Assembly (NCBI RefSeq): GCF_040958095.1
Contig: NC_091227.1
Span: forward strand, 19,411,210-19,475,209
DNA: 64,000 nt
Source of the DNA: Procambarus clarkii
Taxonomy: Eukaryota > Arthropoda > Malacostraca > Decapoda > Cambaridae
Direction of reading: 5' to 3'
Every line of letters begins with the position of its first letter. Positions within the stretch are counted from its first letter, which is position 1. Below the pieces are notes generated by a model that worked only from the letters and a program-made list of their open reading frames with translations, had not been told where the DNA came from and did no database searches. Positions 35,401-47,634 of this stretch are shown one piece after another. The position numbers were made by a program, and so were the translations under genes.

Positions 35401-38400
35401 AATAAAGTTGGCAATAACAAACCAACTAAACAATCAGCATGCCAATTTGACAACAAAATAAGTAGAAGACCACGACATGAATCATAATGCAACGACTATA
35501 AGTAACGTAAGGAAGAAGAATAGTCAGTAATGATAAACTTCTGGTGATATGAGGAGTGGTAAAGGACTTGCTTGAAAACTTACCGTTATTCCTTGTACTG
35601 GGTTTACACTCACAGGTTGTGAGGTCCTGCTCTGGACACTGACCAATGGTGGCAGCATATGGTCAGGCTCGTCAGCAGCTAATGTTATGTCGTCTTCAAC
35701 TTCGTCGTCAAGCTCTTTCTCAATCGTCTCTCTTTCCATAGGATTGAAGGAGTCCATTCTTCTCATACATCCACTTGCTTCATCCATCTCAAAAGTGGCT
35801 AAAGGATCATCTTCCATTTGTGATTCTATAGTCCTCTATAAAAATTAAATATAAAATGACTTTATAAAGGAAGGGAATTATCAGGGGAAAGAGCCAACCA
35901 TTATGACTATATAGCAATTGAAAGGGATCAGGATAAGGATTTGGGATGGGGCGAGGGAAAGGAATGATGCCCAACCACTTGGATGGTCGGGGATTGAACG
36001 CCGACCAGCATGAAGCGAGACCGGCGCTCTACCGTCCCATATATATTCCTTTATATTTAGACCCCAAATATATTCCTTTATATTTAGAGCCCATTTATAT
36101 TCCTTTATATTTAGAGCCCATTTATATTTCTTTATATTTAGAGCAAATTTATATTCCTTTATAAAGGAATTATATAAAGTAGAATTTAACGAAAATACTG
36201 TATATATATATATACAGTACAGTACTTGTGGTTAAACAAATTTACTTTAAAACTTTAAGATCTGATTTCTACGTGTATTAAAATACCAATTAGTGGAGCA
36301 AATCAGGTATACTCCAGGTATGAGTAGCTGTGCAAATTTCTATTATTTCATGATATAATTATCTTAAATTCTTTGAATTTCATTCATTTTCTGGTATAAA
36401 TTAAGAGATTTGTCATGTCTTCTATATTTTCTAATGTATTGCTTAATGTTAGTAATTGTTAGCAGTTATTTTCATATTATTCCACTTGATATTATGGTAA
36501 ACAAGGCCTTGACATTTTTTGTAGTTATTGTAGTTTTTTATATAGTGTTATAATCAGTGTTAGGCTATTAATATTACCCTTTACTTTAATACAGTAAATA
36601 ATAAATGTGTTTGAGATTTTGTGCAAACTAAGTTAATTATAAATGCACAACTATTTTACAGATTCAGTTTTCTTGAACTTGTATACTGTATATATATATA
36701 AAAGTTTATTCATTAGTGAATATACTTACAGTAGTTTTAAAAAGTCAATCTTGTTTGCTGTTGTAAGGGTTTAGCCATGTTGCTGGATACTCCTTGTCAA
36801 TTGTAGTTTTTAGGCTCTTTTTGTTTGATATTTGGACTTAAATGACTCCCAGAAAATGTCAATTGTAATTCAAATGTTTTGATTACTAAAGGGTTCAATC
36901 AAAGGGTTGTCGATTAGTACTTTCTGTACCTTTGGTTATGGTAATGTTATTATGCAGTCTTTTAATTAAAGTTACAGATTTGGGTGTTTAGATTCTTAAT
37001 TGTCATTTGTTGGGCACATTAATCAGATTTTAAAGACTGTAATTTTTACATTTGTAATCTCTCTATGATGTTAAAAAATTTCTTTAAGGCAAGAATTAAT
37101 TTTAAACTAGGTTTATTGATAATGAAGGTTATCGAGTTTAATGAACCCAAATATTCAAGCAATATGCTTATTATTTTCACATCTAGCTCTTGAATGACTC
37201 AATGGATTGTTATGCACCATTACAGATTGGTTGAGTCTCGTGCTGTTGAATAGAGATCATTTGTAAAAACTGTGCAAGAGTACGCTGAAAAACTTTATTT
37301 CTATATTCCTCCTCGATTGTTTAACTGATTGTCCACATCTGTTAGATTTATACTGATTTTCTCATTTTAAGAACTTCTTAGTCCCAAATCAACCCTTAGT
37401 TCCACTAATCTTATTAGTGTCTCTTACCTAGAGAGGGGAGCATACCTGGAGAGGGTCTCTGGAGTTCTACTCCCCGAGTCCAGCTTGAGGCCAGGCTCAT
37501 TGAACCTTTAATCAACATTCACTGATATCCTAAATCCATTATAAATTCCATGATGAACAACATGAGGATATCAATATCAAACTTTATGCACAAGCTGCAC
37601 AACCTCATCCAACCAAGTCATTACATACAGTATAAATATAATGCATAAAATACACACCTGAATATTAGCAAGAAGTCTCATGACAGTCTGTCTATCCCTG
37701 CGTGCTCGTGTTTGGAGAGCATGAAGTGCTGTCTGCTGCTGATCCGTATATGCACGAATATTGGTTTCAACTTGTGATTCTGCTTTTTTGAGAAACCTCG
37801 TCACCTGGTTGCAAAGAAACTACATTTAATCAAATATATGACAATGCACTGTATGTACACTAGATACATACTAGATGCACTGTACTGTACACTTATCACA
37901 TGAAGTCGTTGGGTATACTGTGGCTAATTACTGGTGCAAGTTAATGTTTTATTTATCTGTGGTGCTATATACTGTGATGTTATATCAAAAATGAAAAGAT
38001 GAGTGATATTTTTGTCATATTTGCATAAATCATTCACAATATTATTCACCATTTATCACCAAAATGAATTCTCTCCACTCCAAGTGAAAAAATAGAATGA
38101 TAATAATAATGTATGCATGTGCTATATTTTAATATAAAATACTATAATGCAAATACAGTGCAACCTCGATTCATAAACCTTATTTCTGCAAATCTCCAAT
38201 TGTGATGCACGCTTTCCAGGCCGGATTTACTCACCCACTTCGTCAAACAAGTTATTTGCAATTTGGTGAAGTGGGGGATGTGTGGATTTGCTTAGGAAGC
38301 AGGACCAGAGTTCACAGTCCTGTGGGAAAGTTAATCATGTGTAAAATCAATTTCTACGGTTCGCTTTCATTTTGAGTTGACCTAGTTTTTCTTCACTTAA

Positions 38401-41400
38401 ATATGAGCCCCCCTCAACTTTTGAAAATGTGGTTTCAAGGCTGGTGCCTAGGAAATAGGCTAAATGTAATTAAATTTACAGGTTCTGGTAGTTGCCCAAC
38501 ATATATTACATTGGGCAACATTAAGAGAAAGAAACAGGCATATCTATGTAATATTTTGTCTTAAAAAAACGGCTTCATACAAATGCCTCATGAAGGCATA
38601 TCTGGTTGCAACAAATTCTTCTTTCAAACGAATAAGGAGTTGGTACAGTTTGCTGAATTGAGGTTGCACTGTGTTACATTGAGATCTATCATGTAAGCTT
38701 CTCCTTCCACAATTAGGGGAACAGCAAATAGCACTAATTTTAATTGGTTGAGGTCTCCCAACTTGAAACTGCAAGAGACTGGAAACAAAATACAAAACAG
38801 CCAAAAAAATTCCTGTCACAATCAATTCTTACTCACATATAATAACATTAGAGTAACTGGTTAAATGTGGTCTGCTGAAGTTACCTCATCAACATTAATC
38901 TCCACTTCAGTCAACCCAAAACCATCAACACCTTTTCCGTCTAAATAAAATGTTCCATCAACTATAATATTCAAGTTAAGAAGCAGATCAGAACTTCTCA
39001 TACTGGTGAGTACAAACAAAATACTGTTGAATTTCTGCAATAAAATTGTAAAAAAATTTCCCCTAACTTTTCAGGATAAGCCACTTAACTGGACACAATA
39101 GGTCATGAGTTCAGTCTCAGTTCCAAGGCGCCTGGAAAGCATGTGACCTTCTGTAATTCATAAAATACTGCCTAAGCTCGCTTGACCAGACTATCCCGGC
39201 CACTTGGGCTGGACGGAAGAGCGATAGTCTCGCTGCATGCAGGTCGGCATTCAATCCCCGACCGTCCAAGTGGTTGGCCACTATCCCCCCCCCCCCGTCC
39301 CATCCCAAATCCTTATCCTGACCCCCTTTCAAGAGCTATATAGTCATAATTGCTTGGTACTTTCCCCCTGACAATTCCCTTTCCTTAACAGAATATCTGG
39401 GAATGACCCCTCACCAGACATCTGGATAAGCAGAATTCTTACCGGAGAAGTCCAAAAATTACCATACAGTATTTGCAATCTTTTGTACCACAACCCACAT
39501 AATTTAAATTTCCACACACTATGAATCAAAAATATAATTTAAAACAGAAACTTCACTCGTTTCCCCAGAGAAGTATCTGGATATCTAGACACGCTTTTGG
39601 CCAGATAACCCAAGTATTTGGTTCAGTAGGCTTCGGATAACTGAGCTCATAAAGCACATCCCTTCATCTTCGATGTAAAGGTAGACACTAAAGATCTAGA
39701 GTACTTTATGACCAAAGTACCCAGGGTCTAAATCTTCAAAGTGCTAATCTAATGCAGACTGACTTTCTTGAAAGAACAAGCACCCCCCTTCCCCAATAAG
39801 CTCTAACACTCGCCCTTAACAACTCTCCATAAGTTTAGATTTTTTCCAATTCATTATGACCTATGTATACTGTTGCAAAATTCTGACATGATGTTATGTT
39901 AGACAACAAAAACTTGAATCACAGGATCAAAAATGAATGTTTAGGTAGTTTGTTTTGAATGCAGGATTGCTCAAGGTGATCTTTGGTTTGTCCCTTCATA
40001 CCCAATATGGTGGCCTTTAGGTGTGCACACTAATTTCAGAAAAAGGTGCATCATGTAACTGCAAACAGAAAAATAAATAAAGAGAAATTCAGAAATTTAG
40101 AGAATCGGATACAAGACTAATTACTGCCAAACCATGAATGATACTAAAGTGCATCATTGGATTTCAATTCTGTTAAAATCCACAGCTGAACATTACTTGT
40201 TATTTTCCTAGCTTTCATCTTATTAGCTAGCACTCCACAGTCACAGTTATCAAATGTTTTTCCAAAATCTGCATACTGAATGCAGATTCTGTATTTTGAT
40301 TTTCTTCTAATGCTGTTATTAGTAGTTATTAGTTATTAGTATATAGAAGCAACATATGTATTACCTGTTGCTGAATGGTACCGAGAGCTTCTTCAGTTTG
40401 TGGTGATCGTTCATTGGAAAAGTCAGTAGGTGATAGTGGTGGTAGAGGGCGATTATCTATGGATGTAGGAAGGACCATACAAAAGACTGGAGAGTAACCT
40501 TCGCATCTCTGTAGCATCAGGATCTTACTGGCATCATTCTGTAGAAAAGAGAAGCAACAGCTACTATTACATAGTACCCAGTACCTTGAACTCATCCACT
40601 CTTCACCAACCTACATACAGTATTAACAAGACTATACAGTATTGTAATCAACATTGGATTTTCTCTGATGCAGTATCATTAATTAGAACTTCAATGTAAA
40701 ATTCTGTAATAGTTTAAAAAAATAAAGAAAACCTTAAGCGAACTACATATAATACTGTATAAGAATAGCTGTCTGCTCACCACCATTAAAACATTTTTAA
40801 TATTCACATAATCTTAAAATATATTAGATACTGTATACTGCACAGTATTTAGAATCGGTTATAAAAAAATTATGTTATTACAGGCCACCATATGTTAAGA
40901 TACAAACATGGCAGCATAGGGTAAGGTTGCAAGTTGCTGGACACTTTATGATGAACTAAAAATATTATATTAGGCTAGTAAAGGCATAAAACGAAAACGG
41001 AAAATGGGGGTGTCCGGAATTATGGGATGTGTCAAGTGTCATGTCATGCTGGTGCAGTTCAAGTCTGGAGCTCATTTTCAATATTTTGCATTCATAATAC
41101 TAACACCTTTAACTAGAGATTTCTTCAAGGGGTGGGGGTAAAAAACAACAGATTCACAATTACCACTATTGCAAAATGTTCAAGGAAATTGATGGCAGCT
41201 AAAACTATGAAAACTGTGTTTTCCTAGCATTAGAGTATGTGAGAAGAAATTTTGGTGCTGCTATACTATTTGTTTCAAAGATATCACTCGGTATATTACC
41301 CCAGTCTCCTTGATGATGTGTTAAAACTATTCTAAAACCTGCCACATGGCCTATAAAAACAGGGACCCTCTTTTTTTTTCACCACCACCATAAATGAGTG

Positions 41401-43826
41401 TTTCAAGCCAATACATGAAGATATTCTCTATATATCAAATAGACATTACAAATATTGGAGGGAAAATCAAAAACATAAGATATCACTAACTTCCTGAGGA
41501 TTCCCAAATTCAATGATATATGATGTAATGAATTCATTTTTCATGCATAACTGTATAATCTGTCAAACTTACTATCATTGAAGTGCTGGCCACAACTGCT
41601 CCACTAGTACCTTGAGTGGCATATGTCATTTGGTGGCAGTTCAGACACTCTCGTACGGTCCACCCACCAACACGAGAGCTACGGACCAAAAACTTCTGTC
41701 CCTCTGCTATGCCACCTAAGCTCAATGTGACCAACCATGCACCCTGACAGAGTAAATATGGTAGTAAATATAAATAACAGTATGGTCATGTAAATAATAT
41801 AAATGGCCAACATGTGTTAAAAGAAAGAGCATCTGTAATAATGTGAATTTCAAAGGGTTGGTTTCAACATTATTATATGAAATATTGAATAGTTTGTACT
41901 ATAATCTAACATCCTAACTAAACTATAAGGGAGTACTTTTTTGCATCATTATGGCATTACTGTAATGTGCTACTGTATTTTATGTGCTACTATATTTTCA
42001 TTACACGTTACAGTACTGTATTTTTACACGTCACTGCAATTTACACACAATATTACTGCATTTTGCATACAATACTACTTTACATATCTCTATGTTACCA
42101 CCTATCGTGGAATTTTAAATTCGTTACTATATTTGCATTACGTGTGATTTAATGTACGTGTATCATATCTGTATGAGTACCATGTGTTACTGATACTGTA
42201 TTTGAAATGGGCTACTGCATTTATATTACATTAATATATATTTACCAAGTATCTCAATAAAACCAATAATATATTTTGTTCATGTTCCTGTATATTATGT
42301 TACATTCATCTTGGGCAGATGCAGTTTTTTCTATGATTGTACCTGCTCATGAGGTGACCCAATTATTACCAGTTCACTGTAGTTGGTATTATTTATTTGA
42401 ACAGCTGGTTATTTGTGACCTGGATAATAAAAAAAGTTACAGATTCTACCAGCATAAGGTGGCACTTTTTTCTTTCATAACTGTGTTAACCAACTGTTGA
42501 GAAGCCTTGGCCACCTAGACTTGTATTTTCACTTCATAGGGAGTTCAAACTAGTCTATTTGTATGAGTTACAGTGGCTTCATGAAGGCAACCTATCTTGC
42601 AGCTATCTTGCACTGGTTCCAAGGATCAACATTACTGCAGCCCGGTCTCTGACCAGGCCTCCTGGTTGGTGGTCTGGTCAACCTGGTTGTTAGATGCAGC
42701 TGCTCACAGCCTGACATGAATCACAGCCCAGTTGATCAGGTATCCTTTGGAGGTGTTTATCAAGTTTTCTTTTGAACACCATGAGAGGTCAGGGTTAAGT
42801 TCTTTATGTTTAGAGAGAGCATTGAAAAGTCTTGGTCCCTGATGTTGATAGAATTATCTGTTAGCATACCTATTGCACTTCTGTTTGTCAATGAAACTAT
42901 TTTACACTTCTGCCATGCCTGGTTCCATGTGGTGTTTCTCCATATGCAGATTTGGAACTACTGTACTCCCTCTAACATTTTCACATTTTCCACAAGTAAA
43001 TTATTATATACTGTCTCCCTCCTACCTAAACTCTAGGGAATACAGATTAAAACCTTTTAAGCCCAATAATTTGATATTTTATTGAGTGGATTCAAGTAGT
43101 AAAAATCTTTGTATGTTCTCCAGGTCAGCAATTTCTCCAGTTTGGAATGGGGACTATTGTGCAGGATCAAGTTCCACTAAGTTTAACGAACCCAAATATT
43201 CGGCTGTTACACTGTACTTGTTAATTTTATAGGCTTTGGAATGGTTGCAGAGTACCATGAATCTCTAAGGATTGGTTGAGTCTTATATTGGTGGCAATAG
43301 TGCTTGTTGAAAGTCTATTTTTATATAGTGTTCTGAGGTTTTTCAATTATTTAACCAATTGCCCTGTCTGTTAAGGCTCAAGAGTCTGTTCAGATTTTGT
43401 CATAGACATATCTCTCTTCTAGAGCTTATGATCATCATGTTCATATTGTTACTTTAGACCAATTTGCATTTACAGTATTGTGTAACCTTTCATTTACCTT
43501 ACCAATATTTAGGCCCGTAAATTTTTTTAAGAACCAAAGCTCCAAAAAAATCCCACCTTAGTGCATTGCTGTGGCAAAGAAACAAAGAATATATAGCACA
43601 GAGAATGCATTTTACCATGTTTAATGAATAATTTGTTTCAACATTTTCTCTTCATAGTTAATAAGCAATAGAGTACTTTGAGAATGTGAAAAACCCTTCT
43701 AACCTTGAAGAAAAATGGGTGTTGGCTCTCTTCTAGAGTAAGGTTGGGTATCCCTGTCACCAGAGTGTCAGCCGTTTCTTGCACATGTAGGCGAATATTG
43801 AGGCAACCACAGGCCAGCTGCACCAT
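29464..43826 (-). CDS. Lobe: PRAS40/Lobe-type mTORC1 regulator, nine coding exons
   Basis: The C-terminal half matches the proline-rich Akt substrate PRAS40 (AKT1S1), Lobe in Drosophila, an mTORC1-binding inhibitor. Coding exons (minus): 43826-43704, 41743-41573, 40538-40365, 37804-37658, 35835-35584, 34289-34193, 32732-32649, 32189-32053, 29577-29464. All borders are GT/AG and phases fit, giving 432 aa. Visible parts: CxC at residues 6-8 and CxxC at 74-77 in a conserved-looking N-terminal module I cannot name; a probable coiled coil at 145-205; TOS-like FEMDE (220-224) and FEMEG (324-328); QSVPVSVPMW (371-380, human AKSLPVSVPVW with mTOR site S183); and DQMAASIRAL...DLFGDLPRPR near the end (human DRIAASMRAL...FGDLPRPR). 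The protein stops four residues after PRPR, before any equivalent of the human Akt site T246. The ATG is the first after a 5'-UTR acceptor (43835-43837), in good context. Confidence 0.87.
30060..30878. other. Repeat-rich part of the last PRAS40/Lobe intron
   Basis: GC-richer text with short open frames (30244-30612, 30677-30895) lies next to the palindromic element at 30879-31050. No domain or splice partner is visible, and it is probably decayed transposon sequence. Confidence 0.35.
30879..31050. mobile_element. Palindromic (foldback) MITE, copy 1
   Basis: Two arms of about 82 bp are near-perfect reverse complements around a 5-bp centre (acaat, about 30960). The diagnostic core is 'cgacgtttcggtccgtcctg' followed by 'gaccattctcaagtcg'. 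The same core recurs at 56636-56812 and 56885-57062, so this is a repeated family. There is no coding capacity. Confidence 0.85.
34548..34605 (-). mobile_element. CR1-like LINE 3' end fragment
   Basis: Reading plus, 'ggcactgcagaaggcctact' followed by 'cccatataaggcagct' matches the reverse of the LINE 3' tip at 22920-22960. It is a very short truncated copy in a PRAS40/Lobe intron. Confidence 0.55.
35875..36045 (-). repeat. tRNA-derived SINE, family B, antisense
   Basis: Reading plus: 'attatcaggggaaag', 'tgactatatagcaattgaaa', 'ggatttgggatgggg', 'ccaaccacttggatggtcgg', 'ggattgaacgccgacc', 'gcgctctaccgtcc'. The reverse complement carries a tRNA-like head (ggacggtagagcgc ... ggttcaatcc-like box). 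The sense copy at 39175-39395 shares all of these blocks. Confidence 0.6.
36042..36168 (+). repeat. 27-bp minisatellite, ~5 copies
   Basis: The unit 'tatattcctttatatttaga' plus 'gcccatt' is repeated with minor changes. It begins at the outer end of the family-B SINE. A 72-codon frame across it is an artefact. Confidence 0.88.
37080..37510 (-). repeat. Diverged dispersed repeat shared with 43170-43460
   Basis: 'gagtttaatgaacccaaata' plus 'ttc', 'gattggttgagtctcgtgct', 'tgtttaactgattgtccaca' and 'ctgttagatttatactg' are matched in order by the sequence at 43180-43400. At 37440-37500 it carries 'gagttctactccccgagtcc' plus 'gaggccaggct', the reverse of the short repeat at 20340. It is probably part of an old LINE 3' region. 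Confidence 0.45.
38156..38671. mobile_element. Pogo/Tigger-like MITE
   Basis: The left tip CAGTGCAACCTCGATTC (38156) and the right tip, read in reverse, CAGTGCAACCTCAATTC (38671) are inverted repeats of at least 17 bp with one mismatch. They resemble the CAGTRNAACCTCG tips of Tigger/pogo elements. The ~516-bp interior has no transposase. The left tip is preceded by TA but the right is followed by TG, so the TA duplication is imperfect. Confidence 0.6.
39175..39395 (+). repeat. tRNA-derived SINE, family B, sense
   Basis: Head 'cttgggctggacggaagagc' then 'gataGtctcgc', 'gcattcaatccccgaccgtc', 'caagtggttggcc', a C-run, 'cccaaatccttatcctgacc', 'agctatatagtcataattgc' and 'ccctgacaattccctt'. It is the counterpart of 35875-36045. 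A piece of the 3' half also occurs at 48060-48135. Confidence 0.6.
42560..43460 (-). mobile_element. Decayed LINE 3' region
   Basis: The minus strand gives an FKRKLDKHLQRIPDQ-like stretch (about 42780-42735), typical of the extreme C-terminus of arthropod non-LTR RTs. It is followed by the widespread 'caggaggcctggtcagagac' 3'-UTR text. Upstream pieces (LTWRTYK, NIRDQDF) fit the preceding RT C-terminal region. Stops interrupt all frames. It sits in the PRAS40/Lobe intron between coding exons 1 and 2. Confidence 0.5.
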
Positions 43827-44885
43827 TCTTGCCCCTGAATTTGAAGAGGGGGGAAAATTATCAATTATAACCATGGTTTAGGAGAAAAATAGGAAGAGAT
43901 GCAGCTAGAGCGCTACATGAAGAGTGGTTATGGGATACATGTACTCTACTAATAACAGTACAGTACTGTACCTTCAAAATAAACAACTAATCTTGCAGGA
44001 GCAAAGAGAGTAGGTGGTATCTTGTGCTGGTTGTAAGATAGCTGATATTGGCTCCCTGAAATGAAATCCTCAGTGCTTGTTAATGAGTTGGTAGAAATGT
44101 GTATAATATTTAACACTGTTGGATTTAGTGAACACTTAGTCTCATAACATGCCTGTGGTTGTGTAATTGTCCCACTTTATTACAACAAGAACTTCTTACA
44201 ATGATTATTATATGCTCAACAATTCAAATTCTCTGTACACTGAATATTCATTTCTGTATTCTGACAACCATAACTTTGGGCAAATATGAATTATGCTGAA
44301 GCTCAACTCTTTGACAACATAAGGCAGTAAAACTGGCTTGATGAAAAATAAATGTTTACTACTAAAACAAAGGTTTATCAAATACCTACACAACAAAATT
44401 GTCTAGGTCATGTCATGTTTGTCAAGATTTGTTTGTACTGGTGGGAACAGCAGCAGCCAACTTCTGACTGTTCTTAGCTAGCTTAGTGCTTTCCCATCCC
44501 TCAGGGAGGATGACCAACATTAATTAAATCAAATGATGAAGTAAGAGAATGATATCAGAACTGACTAACTAGCCAGGCTACTAAAAGTCAGAAAGGGGTT
44601 GCCAATTAATACAGAGTACACATTAGCTCATTAGCATGTGTTTATTATTTAAGCAATATGACATCCTACTCTAGATACTAACAAGGCATTGATTATACAT
44701 GTCAATGAATCAAAACTGGGAACAGACTGTATTTAACAGTATTTAAGAGCTGTAGTACAATCCAAGACCAGACATGAGGGTGTCCCTCTCTCAAATCCAA
44801 TCCTCCCACATACAACCCGCTCCATCCCAAGTTGACTCCGAGCACACACCGTCTCGCTGAAGAACCAAGTGTTGTTGGAAGTCTG

Positions 44886-44902
44886 TCTCTCTCTCTCTCT
44901 TA
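44886..44902 (+). repeat. (TC)n microsatellite
   Basis: A run of about eight TC units within the 5' intron of the PRAS40/Lobe gene. Confidence 0.9.
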
Positions 44903-45129
44903 TCCCCTTTTTCTCTCTCCATATATTACCCACAGAGCCCTAGTTTGCCATGAATGACTCACACCAAGGCCAAATGCACTATACACTATTAGTACAGTGC
45001 CACTTTCCAAAATGACATACTGTAAACACTGAAATTCATATAATTCATTGTGTCGGTGGACAGGCAATCATGTGTATATACACATTAGGCTTATATCGAA
45101 GTCCCCTCCCCGCACCCACACACATAAAG

Positions 45130-45325
45130 GTGGAACTACTCCCTCCCCAGGATGCAACCCCACAACAAGTTGTTTCTTGGGTACCAGTTTACTGGTAGAT
45201 GAACAGAGGCATTAGACGATTGGAAACGTGCCAACCATTTTTGTACCACTCTGGATTTGAACCAGGAATTTTCAAGGGAGAGAAGTGTGAACTGGATTGT
45301 ACTACCACTTGCTCCTGCATTTCTC
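45130..45325 (-). repeat. tRNA-derived SINE, family A, antisense
   Basis: Reading plus: 'ccaggatgcaaccccacaac', 'gggtaccagtttactggtag', 'atgaacagaggcatta', 'ggatttgaaccaggaa', 'actaccacttgctcctgca'. The order is the reverse of the copies at 49330 and 57610. Confidence 0.6.
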
Positions 45326-45414
45326 AAAGCATGTGTGCAGATACATCAACTGTATACATAAGACTACTTACCATATAAATCACATTCACACAGCCATTAA
45401 ATGCAACAAATGAT

Positions 45415-45660
45415 AAAATTGACTGGAGCTCTGAGGTGACTCGAACCCGAGACTGAGAAATTCTCAGCTGCTACTACTAAACACTGAAACACCACAACCT
45501 GACAAGTTATACAACCGGATTTCTAATGAGATTACAGGAATTCTGGAGGCCTTTTAAGTTGATTTGTAAGTTGAGTTCTGAACTTCAGTTGATTTTCTCA
45601 CTGATATATATCACGTTAATGTAATTTCTTTGTGCAATACGACAACTGTTTGAATGACAT
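45415..45660. repeat. tRNA-derived SINE pieces, family C
   Basis: 'gaggtgactcgaacccgaga' (45431-45450) is a reversed B box. 'gattttctcactgatatata' and 'tcacgttaatgtaatttctttgtg' (45591-45636) is the family-C tail in the sense direction. Confidence 0.45.
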
Positions 45661-46036
45661 TCCTCGGCATTAATAAATTGCAGTGCCTTTGGAAATTAAC
45701 ACTGTCACTGTGGCCTAATATAACAACACTACAATATTACGCCCAAATAGCAATGACATTTTCTATATATCATTACCACAAAAGGAAGTGTATTGTCACT
45801 CTAAATATCCTCTCCTACCAGATTTAAACACTCACATTGTCACTAATAATCACTCACACTGGATGAGTAACATAATTATGCTTCCTTGACAAATAAAATA
45901 CCCTCCAGGGTACTCTGGAATCCGTGGCATCAAGCTGTACATGTCCAGGTGTTAAGGGCAGAAACGCCCGTGTATCACTAACACTGGTGAAGGGCGACAA
46001 GTGCCTCACAAGGGACACACTTCACAGTACGCTTAC

Positions 46037-46110
46037 CATGAACGTGGACACACTTGCAGAGAGTGACCGCCTCAGCTGCTGCTCACAAGTGATGCTCCTC
46101 ACGCCACCAA
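46037..46110 (-). other. Possible 5'-UTR exon of the PRAS40/Lobe gene
   Basis: The coding ATG at 43826 is preceded by a splice acceptor, so a non-coding exon must lie upstream. On the minus strand 'cacgttcatg|gtaagcg' offers a strong donor at 46036-46035 within a moderately GC-rich stretch. This is a guess from the donor alone; its 5' end and use are unknown. Confidence 0.25.
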
Positions 46111-46954
46111 ACTCAACCTCTTCCTTCTTTTACTATATTATAATCATCACATTAACTAATTACACAGAAATATAAAACGTTTTGTAATTTATAAGTATTT
46201 ATTATAATTATTAAAATATAATATAAATAAATATTTGCAATAATTATGGGAGAAAACAAGGATAAACTGGGGAATACTTTAACTAAAAGTCAAAGCGTTG
46301 AGTCAGTCATACAAGAACGGACAATGTTTACGACATGAAAATATTTTGCATCACTTAAATAACACATTTCAAGGAAAATATATACAGGTAGACAATAAAA
46401 CTTTGTGATTAATTTAATTACCTATTAATTAGAGAGAATATGTGGAATATGACTCAGTGTGGAGTGTGACGTAGGAGTGACCAACACTGGGTCAGTGGGT
46501 TCGCCTCAAGTAAACAAATATTACTACAATAAAAACAATCTTGTCTTGGAGGCGATGTCCTTGAAGTATCAATCATTAGTTTTCCGTCTTTGATAATGGT
46601 TTGTTTATGGTAACAAAAAACAAATAACAATATACGAAAGTTGAGAAGCATGCGTATAGGAGGGATGCTTCTTTATAAGGGCCGACGTGATGGGTTCCTC
46701 TATACATACTTGGCGTAGCTTAGGATTAATTAGCATTGTCTGCCGGTTCTAACTAGAATAGGTTCTTAGTTTCCACCTGTCCCCTTGTGTCCCCTTTTCA
46801 GTGTAATTTTCACGGTGGTACATTTTATGTAGGTAGTAACTGAGTGAGTGTAACCTATCACCACGCTGGTTAGGAATTTCTAAGTTTACTGCACTAGTAC
46901 TTTAGTACTGCAAGACGGAAAATATAGTTTTGGGTATTTACCCGCCGAAGCTAG

Positions 46955-47090
46955 AAATGCCAAAACACTGCTGAATTTCAAAATCCAATTCGACAAAATC
47001 AAGACAAATAGGGAGGGGGACTTTTGACAGGCCGCCGACTTCCTGTCCTCGTCGAGGCCACTAGAGACTGTGGCGGCCCTCAGGTAAGCA
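46955..47090 (+). repeat. Dispersed repeat fragment shared with 57285-57425
   Basis: 'cccgccgaagc', 'ggaggggg..ttttgacaggc', 'cgccgacttcctgtcc', 'cgaggccactag' and 'ggccctcaggtaa' are paralleled at 57288-57425 (cccgccgaagcc, gacaagccaccggcttcctg, tccctgccgaggccgttag, gggccctcaggt). Confidence 0.5.
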
Positions 47091-47109
47091 TTTCACGCTC
47101 GTACGGCTA

Positions 47110-47235
47110 TTGTACTGCATACCCCAGCTACGGTACTGCATACTCCACTCTGGTACTGAATATACTCTATGCCTGAACTGATACTTCACACTTTTACTGC
47201 ATATTGCACTCTGGTACTGCATACTCCATGCAGAA
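47110..47235 (+). repeat. Short irregular tandem repeat
   Basis: 'tactgcatactccactctgg' recurs in degenerate form about five times (47115, 47130, 47150, 47195, 47215). Confidence 0.6.
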
Positions 47236-47634
47236 GAATTTTTAGAAATGAAAGTTGTGGCACCAGCTGGGCCCTCGACCTGACCTTAATGGATTTAGTA
47301 GAGTCCTAGGTTGAATGGCTTTTGTTCTGTCGTGACCTGGGTAAAGGCTTGTGTCTGGTATTCACCAGAACGCTGATTAAAATGCCCACACACTCCTCCA
47401 ACTGATGCTTTAATTGATATTTCACGACAATGTGACTTCTTTGTGTGATGATTGCTTTCTTAATGCATTATGAAACCAACATGATAAAACTATATTATGT
47501 GGATGGGTTGGCTAACATCATAACATAAGAATTTCATGTCTCTTACCTTCAAATTCACCCCCTACTATACGAAATGTATCATATGTATATACTCTTGCAT
47601 AAACAAAAAATTGGTATTATTATTATTGAGAAAA

